Shown piece by piece: positions 43,922 through 51,868 of a stretch of 64,000 nucleotides of DNA; the first letter of the stretch is position 1; each line of letters opens with the position of its first letter. A program made the translations under genes and the position numbers. The notes below the pieces were generated by a model. That model did not search any database, was not told the DNA's origin, and saw only the letters and a program-made list of their open reading frames with translations. The stretch lies in assembly GCF_011378855.1 (NCBI RefSeq), contig NZ_WTLB01000018.1, forward strand, positions 1 to 64,000, read 5' to 3'. Source of the stretch: Pseudoalteromonas sp. Z1A8. GTDB lineage: Bacteria; Pseudomonadota; Gammaproteobacteria; Enterobacterales; Alteromonadaceae.

Positions 43922-46785
43922 ACGCCTCAAATATATTTACCTCACATGATAATTTAGTAGATGCAAAACCTGATGAAATCTCGTTAGAAATTAAAGAAAC
44001 CCTAACCTTACTAAAGCAATTTTATGATGTGCCTATTGTTAAATTTATCGATTTTAGAGAAATTTATTCAGACCAACTAATAACTTGCAACGATAAAGAA
44101 AGCGTTGAAAATGAGTTATTAAGCTATCAAAAGCGCTGTACACAAGAAAAATTATATTTGTTCGAAGATACTTTTTTTGATGAGATATCTAGTAATACCC
44201 ATAATTTAATTCGTTTTTATGCACAATATCCAATTTATAGCGCCACAAATAAAGTAATTGGCGTATTGCTAATGGCTGATTTAGCACCTAAAACATTAAT
44301 AGGTTCGCAAAAAGATCAGTTTATTTCATTTTCTCAATTATTGCAGACACAATTAAATAAAAGCTCAGATTCGATAGATGATAAAAGTACTAAATCTATA
44401 AATAAAATTAATAATGGAGCTAAATATATTCATGTATTTAGTTTAGCTCCCGTGGCTTTTTTAATTGCATTAGTATTATTCTCATTCACTGCATTACTAC
44501 TTTATACTATTGAAAAAAAAGAGCTGCAAAGTGATTATAATCAACAAACTCAGCAGTTACGTAAAACATTATTTAATGCATTAGAGCGGTTTGATAATCA
44601 AGGATTATATATATCGCAAAAAGATTTAGTGATTGCTGGCTTTTTACAAAGTCAAAATAACTATACAAAAGAGCAACTTAATAATTTAGTACAAAGCCAG
44701 GTTTCACAAAATTTAACCTACAAAGGTTACGTTGTGTTTGATTCTGAATATAACCAACTCGCACTTTGGTCTAAAAACAACTTTGATTTAGCTGCGTATG
44801 GGTTCACTAACTGGTTAAAAAGATTTGATTACAGAGCGAATAAACAATCAGTAGAAGTGTTTACTGTTGCTGATACAGCCTTCTTAATTTCTGAAATAAA
44901 AATAAAGCAAGGCTCTATTTATACTCTTACTGCATTTGATTTAAGTAATTTTTTAAAAGCCGTTATTGGTAAATTAAATACTGAAAACTATAACGTTTTT
45001 ATAGTAACTCCACAGTTTACTTTAGGAAAAAAAGGAGAAGTAAACCCTAGTATAATTAAAAATAGTATTAGTGCTTTAAGCAATCGTTTTCCACCTACGT
45101 GGCGCTTACACGTGCAACCAATGAGTAAAATTATAAGACCACAAGTTACTAAATATAGCTTAATTAGATTAGGGTTAATCGCTTTTTGTGTATTCGCGTT
45201 TGTGTATTATTTTTTACGCTTGCCAAGGCGTTTACATAATGAAATAAAACAAAAAAATCAGTTAATCCTTAATCGAGAAGAGTTATTTTCAAGTTCACTT
45301 GATGCACTCCCACATGGCTTTGCTATTTTTAATAGCCACGAATTTCCAGTGATAACTAACAACGCATTCAATCTTTTATTCGCACAGGTAAATAAACAAA
45401 ATAATCAGTTATCGTATGGCCAGATGATAAGTATTGCGCAGCAGCAAAATATTATAAACCATTACCATGAGCATCATAAACTAGACGACGATCGTAACCA
45501 ATTAATAGATATAGGTTTTACCGACGGGAAATGGATAACCGTATTACAAAGACATACAGATTTTAATGGTTTTGTTTGCTACTTTAGAGACGATACAGAG
45601 GCACATCAAAAAGAAAGTTTACTCGCTGATGTGCTTGAAAAATCAAAACAGACAAATCAACTAAAAGAAAAATTTGTTTCAAGGCTTACCCTGCAATTAA
45701 AAGCGCCGCTGTCGTCTTTGCAATCATTAGTTGAAATATCTAAAGACCCAATAAGCTTTAACGAATTTAAAAATAACGTGGGTAGCATATCAAATGTGTG
45801 CGACCAACTTGAAAGTGTAATTCAACAACTCGTAAATATAAATAAATCGGAGAGTGGTAAGCTTAAGCTTCAGTCCAAAAATGTAGACCTAAATAAAATG
45901 ATTAATAACAATATTTCAATTTTGACTAAAGAGGCTGAAAATAAAAAAATAATTTTAAAAAACAATATTGCATCTGAGTTAACCGTAGCAAGCGATGAAA
46001 AGTTAATATCTCAATTGGTTATTCAGTTAGTGACAGAGATCGTAGATTCAGCGAATAATACAACGCTATGTATTAACGCACAGATTGAAAATGAAAGTAA
46101 TCGAAACTACTTACACCTAGACTTTTCATTAAGTAATTTAATCAACAGCAGCCATTTCATAACTGAGCTTAAAAGTATATCGGGTGACGATATAACACGC
46201 TTTATAGATGATAAAGACTTATCACTAGAGCTAAAATTTTTCATTTCAATATTTAAAATGTTAGGTGGTAAAGCGATATCAATTAATAGCAGTACGAGTA
46301 AAACAACGATAGCACTTTCTATGCTTGTAAACTTAGCGAGCAAAAAAATCAAAGACGAACTAGAGGGTGTAAGCAGTTCGCAAATAAACACTAATTCGGT
46401 AACCGACCTGTTAACTACAAAACAGAAAAATACTTTATTACTTGTTGACGACGATCCTCTAGTAGAAATTGTTATTAGAGCAATGCTAAAAAATGAAAAC
46501 ATTAAAATAGATTACGCATGTAATGCGATAGAGGCAATGTTAATGGTATCTCAAAATAGTTACGACATTATTTTAATGGATATAGTTATGCCTGAGCTAT
46601 CGGGAACTGACGCGATGTTAAAAATTAAAAAACACAGTGATAACTCTAAAACTAAAATCATTGCACATACTTCTACACCCGATACAGATTCTAAATACGT
46701 AAATCAGGGTTTTGATGACTTACTATTAAAACCGGTAAAGCAGGGTGTTTTAATAAACCAAATATCACGTATTTTAAAAAGATAA
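43918..46785 (+). CDS. Membrane hybrid sensor kinase with degenerate kinase core
   Basis: Protein of 955 residues. Order: GAF-like N-terminal domain (about 20-145), TM helix (171-196), periplasmic sensor region (about 205-425), second TM (about 430-450), PAS-like domain (about 460-575), helical DHp-like region, ATPase-like domain (about 680-825), and a receiver (about 834-955). In the DHp motif K-F-V-S-R-L-T-L-Q-L-K-A-P-L the phospho-acceptor His is Leu592 and the next Glu is Gln. N-box Asn residues are replaced (Q-L-V-I-Q-L-V-T-E-I-V-D) and no D-x-G-x-G box is seen. The receiver keeps D-D-D, the phospho-Asp in L-M-D-I-V-M-P, the Thr and K-P. Likely a pseudokinase scaffold or sensor for the pilus. 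Confidence 0.8.
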   Translation: MNASNIFTSHDNLVDAKPDEISLEIKETLTLLKQFYDVPIVKFIDFREIYSDQLITCNDKESVENELLSYQKRCTQEKLYLFEDTFFDEISSNTHNLIRFYAQYPIYSATNKVIGVLLMADLAPKTLIGSQKDQFISFSQLLQTQLNKSSDSIDDKSTKSINKINNGAKYIHVFSLAPVAFLIALVLFSFTALLLYTIEKKELQSDYNQQTQQLRKTLFNALERFDNQGLYISQKDLVIAGFLQSQNNYTKEQLNNLVQSQVSQNLTYKGYVVFDSEYNQLALWSKNNFDLAAYGFTNWLKRFDYRANKQSVEVFTVADTAFLISEIKIKQGSIYTLTAFDLSNFLKAVIGKLNTENYNVFIVTPQFTLGKKGEVNPSIIKNSISALSNRFPPTWRLHVQPMSKIIRPQVTKYSLIRLGLIAFCVFAFVYYFLRLPRRLHNEIKQKNQLILNREELFSSSLDALPHGFAIFNSHEFPVITNNAFNLLFAQVNKQNNQLSYGQMISIAQQQNIINHYHEHHKLDDDRNQLIDIGFTDGKWITVLQRHTDFNGFVCYFRDDTEAHQKESLLADVLEKSKQTNQLKEKFVSRLTLQLKAPLSSLQSLVEISKDPISFNEFKNNVGSISNVCDQLESVIQQLVNINKSESGKLKLQSKNVDLNKMINNNISILTKEAENKKIILKNNIASELTVASDEKLISQLVIQLVTEIVDSANNTTLCINAQIENESNRNYLHLDFSLSNLINSSHFITELKSISGDDITRFIDDKDLSLELKFFISIFKMLGGKAISINSSTSKTTIALSMLVNLASKKIKDELEGVSSSQINTNSVTDLLTTKQKNTLLLVDDDPLVEIVIRAMLKNENIKIDYACNAIEAMLMVSQNSYDIILMDIVMPELSGTDAMLKIKKHSDNSKTKIIAHTSTPDTDSKYVNQGFDDLLLKPVKQGVLINQISRILKR

Positions 46786-46801
46786 GCCACTGGAGTAATA
46801 A

Positions 46802-47227
46802 ATGAATAATACTATTGGATATATGGCAGAAGTTATCGATTTTAAAGTAACACCTATAGATAACACTAAAAGACTACTTTTAGTAGATGATGATTTACTA
46901 ATAGAAATTGTAATTAGAAAAATGCTCAAAGAAGAAAATATTTTAATTGATTTCGCATCAAGTGCAATAGAGGCGCTACTCATGGTTTCTCAAAATATTT
47001 ACGACATTATTCTAATGGATATAGTCATGCCGCAATTTACAGGCACTGACGCAATGCTAAAAATAAGAAAGCATGCTGATGCATCAGCAACAAAAATTAT
47101 TGCTCATACATTTAGTGAAAACGAGAATAACGATAACAAATATGTGAAACTTGGGTTTAACGGTCTTTTATTAAAGCCGGTTAAGCAAACTGTATTAATT
47201 GAAAATATTAGATCGTTTTTAGAATAA
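46802..47227 (+). CDS. Stand-alone receiver (REC) protein, paralogue of the sensor's receiver
   Basis: Single-domain response regulator of 141 residues with about 20 lead residues before L-L-L-V-D-D-D. The phospho-acceptor Asp in I-I-L-M-D-I-V-M-P, the switch Thr in A-H-T and the Lys in L-K-P-V-K-Q are all present. It is very similar along its whole length to the C-terminal receiver of the preceding hybrid protein (I judge about two thirds identical), so it is a tandem duplication. It has no output domain. It follows the sensor gene by 16 bp and ends unit 2. It may compete with, or relay to, the sensor's own receiver. Confidence 0.88.
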   Translation: MNNTIGYMAEVIDFKVTPIDNTKRLLLVDDDLLIEIVIRKMLKEENILIDFASSAIEALLMVSQNIYDIILMDIVMPQFTGTDAMLKIRKHADASATKIIAHTFSENENNDNKYVKLGFNGLLLKPVKQTVLIENIRSFLE

Positions 47228-47263
47228 TTAAGTGGCATTAACAGAGCAGTTAACGATTTTAGG
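47223..47263 (+). repeat. Flanking repeat around the BIME array, copy 1
   Basis: GAATAATTAAG then a variable part, ending GTTAAC-N-ATTTTA. It resembles 47515-47555 over 40 bases (about 80 percent). The first copy includes the stop codon of the receiver gene, so the array lies between duplicated sequence. Confidence 0.6.
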
Positions 47264-47302
47264 ACGACACCCATCTAAATTAATTTGGGATTTTACTTTA
47301 TT

Positions 47303-47510
47303 ACGAGAGGTAAACTCGTGCCTACGGGTTAGGCTATGTTTGTCGGCGCTGCTTTATGCCACGTTTTTGATTTTGCTTTTACTACACGCGAGGTAAACTC
47401 GCGACTACGGGTTAGGTTATATTTGTAGGCGCTGCTTTATGCCGCATTTTTGGTTTTGGTTTTATTACACGCGAGGTAAACTCGCGACTACGGGTTAGGT
47501 TATAGGTCAT
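47303..47510. repeat. Tandem BIME-like array of REP palindromes, period 83 bp
   Basis: Units start at 47303, 47386 and 47469 (the last partial). Each holds a palindrome CGCGAG-GTAAA-CTCGCG followed by CTAC, then about 16 bp later GTAG with the partly palindromic GCGCTGCTTTATGCCGC. On the minus strand the first reads GTAG plus hairpin. GTAG next to a hairpin is the layout of REP elements handled by RAYT transposases, and two opposed REPs make a BIME. Confidence 0.75.
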
Positions 47511-47514
47511 TTTG

Positions 47515-47555
47515 GAATAATTAAGGGGCAGCAGCAGGGCGGTTAACTATTTTAT
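47515..47555 (+). repeat. Flanking repeat around the BIME array, copy 2
   Basis: Second copy of the 40-bp segment at 47223-47263, on the far side of the REP array. The rest of the gap, to 47865, shows no gene. Confidence 0.6.
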
Positions 47556-47865
47556 TCTTCAGTAAAAACAATCCCATTGAAATATTGTCAGCTACGCTTT
47601 TGTAATTGTTGCATATATAAGAGTCATCGTTTCACACCTCCTAAAGCAATTTAATAATCACAATTATTAAACCCTATAATTTTATGGGGTAAGTAAACCA
47701 ACTTAGCCTAGAGCCTACGTATCACAGGGGTTTAACTTCAAAAATATTATGATGGTTCAATAACTATTAGATACTCATCTTGGGATGAAATTTGCTTTAT
47801 AAGGCTATATTCCAATTTTATATTTTACTAAATATTATAATTTTTAAAGTTAACGAGGCAGAACT

Positions 47866-48690
47866 ATGAACATAACACAGTACGTTACAGTAGAAGGCCA
47901 TCAAATTGCTTATCAAGAAATGGGACAAGGAACACCTTTATTATTGATACATGGTATACCGACTAATAAAGCATTATGGCGAAATGTTATGCCAAAACTA
48001 GCATCTAAGAATCGCGTAATAGCACCTGATTTACTCAATTTTGGTGAATCTGATATGCCAAGCGACACAGATGTATCTATAAATGCGCAATGTAGAATAA
48101 TGCTTAAGTTTATGGAAGAACTAAATATTTCTAAAACAAATGTTGTAGCTCATGACATTGGTGGCGGTATAGCTCAATTAATGGCGGTGAATCAACCGGA
48201 TAAAGTAAACGGATTAGTTTTAATCGACAGCGTATGTTTTGATTCTTGGCCAATACCAGAATTTGAACCTTTATTAGAACCAGGCGTATAAGAAAAAACA
48301 ACGGTAGCCGAATTTGTGGATACATTAAGAGATTTCATGCCTAAAGGTGTATACGACTCGAGCGTAATGACTGAAGAGTTGATGAAAATATACTTAACAC
48401 CATGGAGCAACGAGCAAGGAAAAGCCGCTTTATTTAATAACATGCGTAGGCTCAATAAAGAATATACCGAGGCTATTACAGGCGATCTTAAAAACTTATC
48501 TCATGAAACACTTATAATATGGGGTGAAGAAGACAAGTTTCAAAAGCCAAAGTATGCACCAATGTTAGAACAAGCCATACCAAATTCATCATTGATTTGG
48601 ATAGATAAAGCCGCACATTGGGTTATTGATGAATACCCAGATAAAGTGTCAGAGCTCATTGGTGAATACATAAATGATAAAACATTCTAG
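47866..48690 (+). pseudogene. Alpha/beta hydrolase (haloalkane dehalogenase/epoxide hydrolase-like) with premature stop
   Basis: One reading frame of 275 codons interrupted by a TAA at 48289-48291; both sides stay in frame. It has the strand L-L-L-I-H-G-I-P-T (oxyanion loop), the nucleophile elbow V-A-H-D-I-G-G-G near residue 91 with Asp as likely nucleophile, and K-A-A-H-W-V-I-D-E with the catalytic His near the end. The Asp nucleophile points to haloalkane dehalogenase or epoxide hydrolase-like enzymes. The cap domain begins just at the stop. A good ribosome site precedes the start (AACGAGG). Without readthrough it makes only 141 residues lacking the His, so it is probably inactive. Confidence 0.8.
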
Positions 48691-48730
48691 AGCATCAAAA
48701 ATACATCAACTGGATAGTTTAAAAACTATT

Positions 48731-48753
48731 AAACTCAATAGCTTGAGTTTTTC
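48731..48753 (+). terminator. Terminator after the broken hydrolase gene
   Basis: The stem AAACTCA/TGAGTTT is followed by T residues, about 40 bp after the stop. Confidence 0.6.
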
Positions 48754-49048
48754 TATGTAGTATAGCTACCAGGTAATTAGGTAAGACACTAATTTTATAA
48801 CAAACAGGTTAACGCTTATTAAACAGCCAAAAAATGGCATTTATACGTTAAATAATGAAGGTGAGTAACTTGCTTATGTACTTATTTATGCTATTTAACA
48901 TAATATAAATTATAGGTAGTTTATGACTATATAGTAAGAGCGCTTAAATGCGTCCTTACTATGTCCAATACTAGACGGTATCGGACATTAAGTGATTTTA
49001 TTACAATAACAGGTATTACTAATATAGATGCTTTATTTATCAAATTGT
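48754..49048. other. Intergenic region with two hairpins
   Basis: No gene is seen. A hairpin ATAGTAAG/CTTACTAT spans 48931-48961 and a TGTCC/GGACA imperfect hairpin spans 48962-48987. The first may terminate the regulator gene on the minus strand. Confidence 0.5.
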
Positions 49049-50008
49049 CTAATCAATACTTAGTAAACGCTCAGCTGTATATTCGTTAGTAATTAATCCA
49101 CTGATCATGTTTGACCTTACTGCGCCCAAAATGGCTAACACTTTTTCTTCACCAGCAGCTATCGCATAAATCTGTTTGTTAGCATTTGTTTTTAATGGCG
49201 TACTTGCTACACGCTGATTAACTGTGCAATCTAAAAGCTTACCGTTTTTATCAAACACCCAACTAATCATTTCACCAATGGCACCGAGTTCTTGTAACTC
49301 TTTAAGTTCTTGCGCATCAATAAAACCATCTATATGTAATGGCGATTTTTCACCTAAGCTACCAATACCCACAAATGTTACATCGGCATCTTTAGCGAGT
49401 TTTAAATTACCGGTAATATTTTGTTGTGCATGTAACTGTTCTTTTTCTTCAATACTTCTTGGTAAAACTGGCAATGGCATTGGGTAATGTTTTGCATTGG
49501 TGTGTTCGGCCATTCTTACTACAACATCATAAGGTGAAGCCGATCCATCCAAAGCCATATTACCCAGCATTGCTACAATTTTATGTTGCGGACAATCAAC
49601 AGTTCTTAGCTCATCTACACATGAACGCAAAACCCGACCGGTTCCCATAGCAAGTACTTTTGGTTGTTCTGATTTTAAATGTCGTTCTATTTCTGCCGCG
49701 CCAGCTTGAGCCAAACCTAATGTCGATGAAGGTTCAGACGGATCGCTCGGTACAACTTCGCACGAATCTAACCCAAAACGGCTTTTTATTTTTTCGGCCA
49801 GATCCATACATTTAGCAATCGGGTGATCTAGCCTAACTTTAATTAGCCCTTGGCTAACTGATAACGCAACCATTCTTTGTGCAGACTGACGAGATATGTT
49901 GAGCTTTTTAGCTATTTCATCTTGCGTTTTACCGCCAACATAATACAACCACCCTGCTCTGGCCGCATCGTCTAGCTTTCTAATTTCTGTATTTGATAGC
50001 TTTACCAC
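49049..50008 (-). CDS. SorC/DeoR-type sugar-binding transcriptional regulator
   Basis: DNA-binding regulator of 319 residues. The N-terminal helix-turn-helix is K-T-Q-D-E-I-A-K-K-L-N-I-S-R-Q-S-A-Q-R near residues 27-45, and the C-terminal sugar-binding domain (about 60-319) contains V-L-A-M-G-T-G-R-V-L-R and V-G-I-G-S-L-G. Such proteins control sugar or polyol uptake operons and release DNA when bound to a sugar phosphate. The start is GTG with AAGAGG 6 bases upstream. Its presumed target operon, next upstream on the same strand, is now only fragments, so the regulator may be an orphan or have distant targets. Confidence 0.85.
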   Translation of the reverse strand: MVKLSNTEIRKLDDAARAGWLYYVGGKTQDEIAKKLNISRQSAQRMVALSVSQGLIKVRLDHPIAKCMDLAEKIKSRFGLDSCEVVPSDPSEPSSTLGLAQAGAAEIERHLKSEQPKVLAMGTGRVLRSCVDELRTVDCPQHKIVAMLGNMALDGSASPYDVVVRMAEHTNAKHYPMPLPVLPRSIEEKEQLHAQQNITGNLKLAKDADVTFVGIGSLGEKSPLHIDGFIDAQELKELQELGAIGEMISWVFDKNGKLLDCTVNQRVASTPLKTNANKQIYAIAAGEEKVLAILGAVRSNMISGLITNEYTAERLLSID

Positions 50009-50256
50009 GTAAACCTCTTAAAATAGAAGGAAAACTAAGTCCTTATTTTCATTACATAATTTTAATTATATGTGCTGCTATATAAATTATTTTATTAATT
50101 TTGGAGTATCTATTTATTAATAACGTTTTTGTTATTTATAGTTGTAAATATACCATTCCTTAATAAAAAATACCTAGGTTTCATAGGATTATGTAATTAG
50201 AATTTAGTTAATAGCACCTTTATAAAAGTGCTATTTAAGGTAATTTAAAATTGGGT

Positions 50257-50706
50257 TTAGCTAATTGTTAAACCATTATTATCAAACTTTAATACTTTAT
50301 CTGCAGGTGCGCTTAGGTAAATACTGTCGCCATATTTTAATGGGCAATCACCATCAGCTTTTACTGTTACGGTACCTTTTCCTTCAATATTTATATGTAA
50401 AAAGCTCTCCGATCCTAAGTGTTCAATAACACCGACAGTACCCGCCCAAGTGCCGCTTTCTGAAGAGAGTGTTATATGCTCTGGGCGAATACCAATACAA
50501 CTAACAGTCGTATCTTCATTTTGTGTAGCATCTATAAAATTCATTTTTGGCGAACCAATAAAACCCGCTACAAATTTGTTTACAGGATTTTTGTAAAGCT
50601 CTAGAGGTGTACCTACCTGTTCAATAATACCGGCATTAAACACAGCAATTCTGTCTGCCATTGTCATGGCTTAAACCTGAACGCTTGTAACATAAACCAT
50701 TGTTTT
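50257..50706 (-). pseudogene. Sugar ABC transporter ATPase (UgpC/MalK-like), C-terminal fragment
   Basis: Remnant of an ABC sugar-uptake ATPase. It keeps the end of the ATPase domain ([24 protein letters not shown]) and the regulatory OB-fold region (I-G-I-R-P-E-H-I). Upstream in frame, the H-loop segment that should read V-T-H-D-Q-V-E-A-M reads V-T-S-V-Q-V-stop-A-M. The switch His is lost and there is a stop at 50671-50673. Walker A, the signature and Walker B are gone. An ATG at 50667 could still make a 136-residue piece, but without ATPase function. Confidence 0.85.
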
Positions 50707-50715
50707 TACTAAATT

Positions 50716-50769
50716 TTAAGCGCCCATACTTATAAAGCCACACGCGAACATAATTAATTTATTTTTCAT
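50716..50769 (-). pseudogene. Signal-peptide start of a lost gene
   Basis: A GGGGA ribosome site precedes an ATG at 50769, then M-K-N-K-L-I-M-F-A-C-G-F-I-S-M-G-A-stop. This is the start of an exported protein, probably the transporter's binding protein. It is cut off where the ATPase fragment begins, so the join near 50706-50716 looks like a deletion junction. Confidence 0.5.
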
Positions 50770-50840
50770 CGGGTATTCCCCATACACGTTATGCTTTAAC
50801 AAGGGCTATTAAATTTCAATCTATTTCCAATTCTATTTAT

Positions 50841-50864
50841 GGCAGTTTTAAAGTATAAAACTGC
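50841..50864 (-). terminator. Terminator of the porin remnant
   Basis: GGCAGTTTTA/TAAAACTGCC hairpin between the porin remnant and the signal-peptide remnant; it still looks functional. Confidence 0.6.
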
Positions 50865-50921
50865 CCACAAAGTGCATTTTTAGGCGCTTTATATAAATAG
50901 ATGGACTAGTTGGATAATGAT

Positions 50922-51345
50922 TTAAAACTTAACAGAGATTTCTGAAGTGAAGCCGTCAAATCCTTTACCGATTTGGCCGCCCGAATTAACACCTTCTTCT
51001 TGATTAACATACTCAACTTTTAAAAGCGTTTTATCGTTAAACCAGTAACCTGCGGCTACTTGTATACGCTCCACTGTGTTGTCTGTTTGTTCAATTAAGT
51101 CGGAAGTGTTTTCGGCTTCTGCATAACGAGCCGCTACATATAGCTTTTTAGGGATTAGATATTATTGTGCTTCAAACACGAAGTACTCAACCGATGAGTC
51201 GCCTTCTATTGCACTGTTTGAATCAAAAGTAGTGCCATTTTCATCTGCTATGCCGTTAGATGCATCTGAGAACGTATAATCTACCCACCATAAAAATCAG
51301 ACTAATCTCGTCAGATGTTTGATAAGCTAAGTTAAGCTGGATGAT
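50922..51345 (-). pseudogene. Outer-membrane porin, C-terminal remnant
   Basis: The minus strand encodes the last part of a beta-barrel porin, ending G-F-T-S-E-I-S-V-K-F-stop, with strands V-A-A-G-Y-W-F-N-D-K-T-L-L-K-V-E-Y and W-W-V-D-Y-T-F-S-D-A-S-N-G. There is an in-frame stop at 51162-51164 and an apparent frameshift near 51295, where upstream I-Q-L-N-L-A-Y-Q-T-S-D-E-I-S lies in another frame. The 5' part is missing. Porins of this sort are commonly grouped with sugar ABC operons, so it belongs to the same decayed locus as the ATPase fragment. Confidence 0.8.
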
Positions 51346-51471
51346 CGATATTAGTTAAATCTATAAATAGTTTATTTATTAGTGTTTTTTAAGTAACGTT
51401 CTTGAGCTTATGAAGGGGTTAGCTTAGTATTAAAGCACTTAAGATGTACTCAAAATAGAAGTTACCTACAT

Positions 51472-51855
51472 ATGGAATTTGTTCGCCCGCTAGAGCCTAT
51501 CCTCATTATTGATGATGTTAAGGAAATTCGTGATTATCTAAACCAAATTTTAACTGAGTTAGGGTTTGAAGATATATTAGAAAGTGCCGATTTTAGCTCT
51601 GCTAAGCCTATTATGGACAAAAAACCGCCAGGCGTTATATTTGTAGACGTTGATTTACCTGACTCTGACGGTACGGATATATTAGAATACATTAATAGTA
51701 CCTACCCGCATACTCATGTTGTTATGTGCTCTGGCCATAATAGCCTCGAAAACGTGCAAAATACGTGGGAAATGGGCGCTAAAGGCTTCATTGCAAAACC
51801 ATTTAATACAAAAAAAGTAGACACCGTAATGAAGCGTCTTGAAATAATAGAATAA
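51472..51855 (+). CDS. CheY-like single-domain response regulator
   Basis: Receiver-only protein of 127 residues: I-L-I-I-D-D-V near residue 10, the phospho-acceptor Asp in V-I-F-V-D-V-D-L-P near residue 55, Ser in M-C-S-G-H near residue 83, and K-P-F near residue 105. There is no output domain. The MoxR gene follows 13 bp later, so it is likely the first gene of that operon. It could tune the operon's products by protein contact, which is inference. It is not closely similar to the pilus-locus receivers. Confidence 0.88.
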   Translation: MEFVRPLEPILIIDDVKEIRDYLNQILTELGFEDILESADFSSAKPIMDKKPPGVIFVDVDLPDSDGTDILEYINSTYPHTHVVMCSGHNSLENVQNTWEMGAKGFIAKPFNTKKVDTVMKRLEIIE

Positions 51856-51868
51856 TAATAAGGTTAAC

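Noticed and set aside
47303-47510. CRISPR array
   Set aside because: The period is 83 bp with similar sequence throughout the unit and no unique spacers; the palindromes fit REP/BIME repeats instead.
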